Shown: positions 62,049-64,000 of the stretch, in pieces
Layout: every line of letters starts with the position of its first letter
Numbering within the stretch: the stretch's first letter is position 1
NCBI GenBank assembly: GCA_034638255.1
Contig: JAWPGT010000006.1
Coordinates: 124,001-188,000, forward strand
DNA: 64,000 nt
DNA from: Coprinus comatus
Lineage: Eukaryota > Basidiomycota > Agaricomycetes > Agaricales > Agaricaceae
Direction of reading: 5' to 3'
Notes under the pieces: model-generated
Database searches by the model: none
Told to the model about the DNA's origin: nothing
Seen by the model: only the letters and a program-made list of their open reading frames with translations
Made by a program: the position numbers and the translations under genes

Positions 62049-63629
62049 AATACCGAGTTATACGATAGATATTGGAAAAGGAGAAGATCAGAGGGATGAG
62101 TAGACTCTAAGAGTGACTAGGAATAATCTGCCACTTCAAAACGACAGATTCATGAACCAGAATAATGGTTCAAAGTCGGAACGGGACTTTGCAGAAATGA
62201 AGCAAAGACGGTGTCTTGTTTGCCTTTGTTGCTCATTCCGATCCACGTCAACGCGACCAGAATCTTTCTCACGTTAGCAACCTGCCACCGTATTGTGTCC
62301 TTCAACTTCTAGACTACTCAGACGAGCTGTTGCTTGTTTCCATACGCTACCACGATGTCTTAGAGTATATGTTATTGTGGTTATCAACAACGTAAACCAT
62401 TTGCCGGCTTTTCTCTGAACCAGAACGGCATCCGACTGGAGACTTCATTGGACCTCATTGGATAACCCAATGAACAACAAGTGCGTTATCTACGTCAGCC
62501 CTGGGTAACCACTAATGTCTTGTTGCAATGCTACTATCAGCTAGGATGAACAATAGAGAGTTGGTGCTATTAGGTCAACGATCTTTCATCGATATGACTG
62601 AATGCACTAAATTCACACGCCTGAAGACAACCGCGTCGTGTAGGACATCGATCCTTACTACGATGTCTTGAATTCGCTCTGATGTGGAACACAAGTACCA
62701 TGGGTATCGAATCAACGCTCTCGATTTGCTTCTTGATTGGTCGATTTCTTGCTGCATGAAAAAACCACGGCTCAAGTTGCCCGTGATTTTTGTGGCATGA
62801 CGAATTAATTTTAGACGAACCTTTCCGATAGCAGTATTCTCCTCGTCATAATCATAATCATGGTGAAGCGATGGCACAATCTAAAGCCCATTTTCAATGC
62901 TTTAGCGCACTTACTTGAGGCTCGATTGTAGAACGTAACTTTTGCATCCATTTACCCCGACGGACGCCAGTCAGAGTGTTTGGCTGCGGTCCTCGATGGA
63001 AATACAAGCGCCTGAGAGTCTGACATGCAGCTTGTCTATTGATGACAGTGAACTTGGTATGTTTTCCGGAGTATTGCCACCATCTACAGTCTCTCTGCTA
63101 TTATCTACGTACATACATACATACAGGCTTCGGGCCTCTGCAACTCTGGTCGATAACTACCAATGGAACCGTACGGTCCTCCGCTCGCCTTATTCATGAC
63201 GTCACAAACTCATCACTGTAGTTGTTGATAGCCCCTCCGCCATTAGCAGATCTCAGAAGCGGCCAAGAATACTACCAAGACCCAGGATATGCTCTGGATC
63301 AGACTGTTCTCCAGATACAATCACCCAGGCTGCCTATAACATATATCCAGTGTTCCATGGGAGTTCGAACTGCATTCGGATTAGCCCACGGATCCAACTA
63401 TGTACGTGAAGAGAGATAATTGAATAAAGCTTGACGGCGACAGGGTTATACACATTTTATTGACAATATCTCAGCGCTTAGGGCCATACAGTTTAACGGC
63501 TAGATTGGGCATGTAATTGGAATAAATGCCACTTATACTTTTAGGTTTCTCCCCTTACAACCCTTCCTCTCGCCACGACCCACTCTTTACTACCCTATTG
63601 CACAATTTTGAGGTGTTATCGACCTCTGT
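62049..63629. other. SNT1-BTB spacer in arm B with a decayed ORF
   Basis: Counterpart of 38409-40126. The plus-strand frame matching the arm A ORF (38797-39065) runs to TAG at 63219-63221, has a 12-nt deletion near 63250, and a 1-nt insertion near 63360. An ACATACATACATAC repeat lies at about 63109-63122. Confidence 0.5.
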
Positions 63630-64000
63630 TCACATGTGAGTATCCTGAAATTCCAACAACACACTTGACATTACCGGGACAGCATTCCAGCCAACGACGA
63701 TATTCTGGATCATTGCTCTCAAAGCCTCCTTGCACAAATCACACTCCAGCTGCTCCAGGTGTGGGGCGAGCAACGGACACAAGGACGTCAATGTCAGATC
63801 TGTTTCTTTTAGGTTTTCAGTTTGTGCATACCGACAAGAAAAAGACATACCAGTATAATTTTCTGTTGCAACCTTTACGCAAACTTCTGCCCATATTTTT
63901 GTCAACACACTCTGTTCCTCGAATGTACATGATCGAGTTGCGGTATGCGGGTAAGGTGCCTTGAGAAAAAGTCTCTTCATTTCTGCTGTCCTGTGTGATC
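63630..64000 (-). CDS. BTB/POZ protein copy, 3' end only
   Basis: The last exon (63630 to about 63799) and part of the preceding exon match the BTB gene at 37205-38408: FLKAPYPHTATRSCTFEEQS, CDLCKEALRAMIQNIVVGWN. The intron also lacks stop codons in frame here, so the text reads through, but the splice sites are preserved. No lesion within the visible part; the start is outside the window. Confidence 0.75.
   Translation of the reverse strand, partial: SHRTAEMKRLFLKAPYPHTATRSCTFEEQSVLTKIWAEVCVKVATENYTGMSFSCRYAQTENLKETDLTLTSLCPLLAPHLEQLECDLCKEALRAMIQNIVVGWNAVPVMSSVLLEFQDTHM

Larger units (their letters stand above)
58860..64000 (-). repeat. large inverted duplication, arm B (runs off window)
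   Basis: Reverse complement of 38037-43299, starting at 58860 inside the SNT1 coding sequence and still matching at base 64000. The spacer between arms is about 15.6 kb. Because SNT1 continues normally past 58860 here, arm B is the ancestral context at this edge. Confidence 0.92.

Overview
The window is nuclear DNA from a filamentous basidiomycete, almost certainly an agaricomycete (mushroom-forming lineage). Genes are split by many short introns (about 45-100 bp, GTRNGT...YAG). The accessory families are typical of Agaricomycetes: a FunK1-type kinase, a DUF6534 membrane protein, a DUF6532 fragment, F-box/LRR and BTB proteins, and a multi-TM pair ending in a conserved SFAS(I/V)LVIYQ(I/V)A exon. 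Gene positions below were rebuilt by hand from exon joins. Where I give an exon table, the phases were checked by length.

Layout. 1-3.4 kb: a 5'-truncated, probably damaged FunK1 kinase gene and a decayed ORF. 3.7-11.2 kb: two inward-facing paralogous multi-TM genes flank RFA3 (RPA14, four small exons) and a CUE3/ASCC2 homologue. 11.9-13.6 kb: PIG-S/GPI17. 13.6-16.2 kb: no convincing gene, one local direct repeat. 16.3-18.1 kb: DUF6534 protein. 18.5-20.1 kb: F-box gene. 20.5-23.1 kb: WW-like/transmembrane protein. 23.8-26.7 kb: FEN1/XPG-family nuclease and a small convergent unrecognised gene. 26.9-32.6 kb: an 1814-residue paxillin-like protein with three LIM domains. 32.8-34.6 kb: an inverted, decayed F-box copy. 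34.6-37.2 kb: gene-poor, with a 226-bp fold-back element. 37.2-38.4 kb: BTB gene. 38.0-43.3 kb: arm A of a large inverted duplication carrying a truncated SNT1/NCoR-like SANT gene, abutting a DUF6532 remnant. 44.8-47.6 kb: three tandem copies of a small secreted/tail-anchored protein, only the first intact. 48.0-50.4 kb: RLI1/ABCE1. 52.6-54.2 kb: YANK/STK32 kinase. 55.6-56.4 kb: PIN4 parvulin. 57.2-62.0 kb: full-length SNT1-like gene. 58.9-64.0 kb: arm B, which runs off the window inside a second BTB copy.

How it fits together. The housekeeping genes (RFA3, CUE3, PIG-S, nuclease, LIM protein, RLI1, YANK, PIN4, SNT1) are unrelated in pathway and look like ordinary eukaryotic gene neighbours, not a cluster. 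What stands out is structural: three gene pairs in inverted orientation, two of them recent segmental copies, plus tandem decay and a MITE-like palindrome. I see no CRISPR array, tRNA, rRNA, biosynthetic cluster or viral insert. The most notable system-like feature is the >=5.1-kb inverted duplication of the SNT1 region, in which the two copies carry complementary frame lesions.
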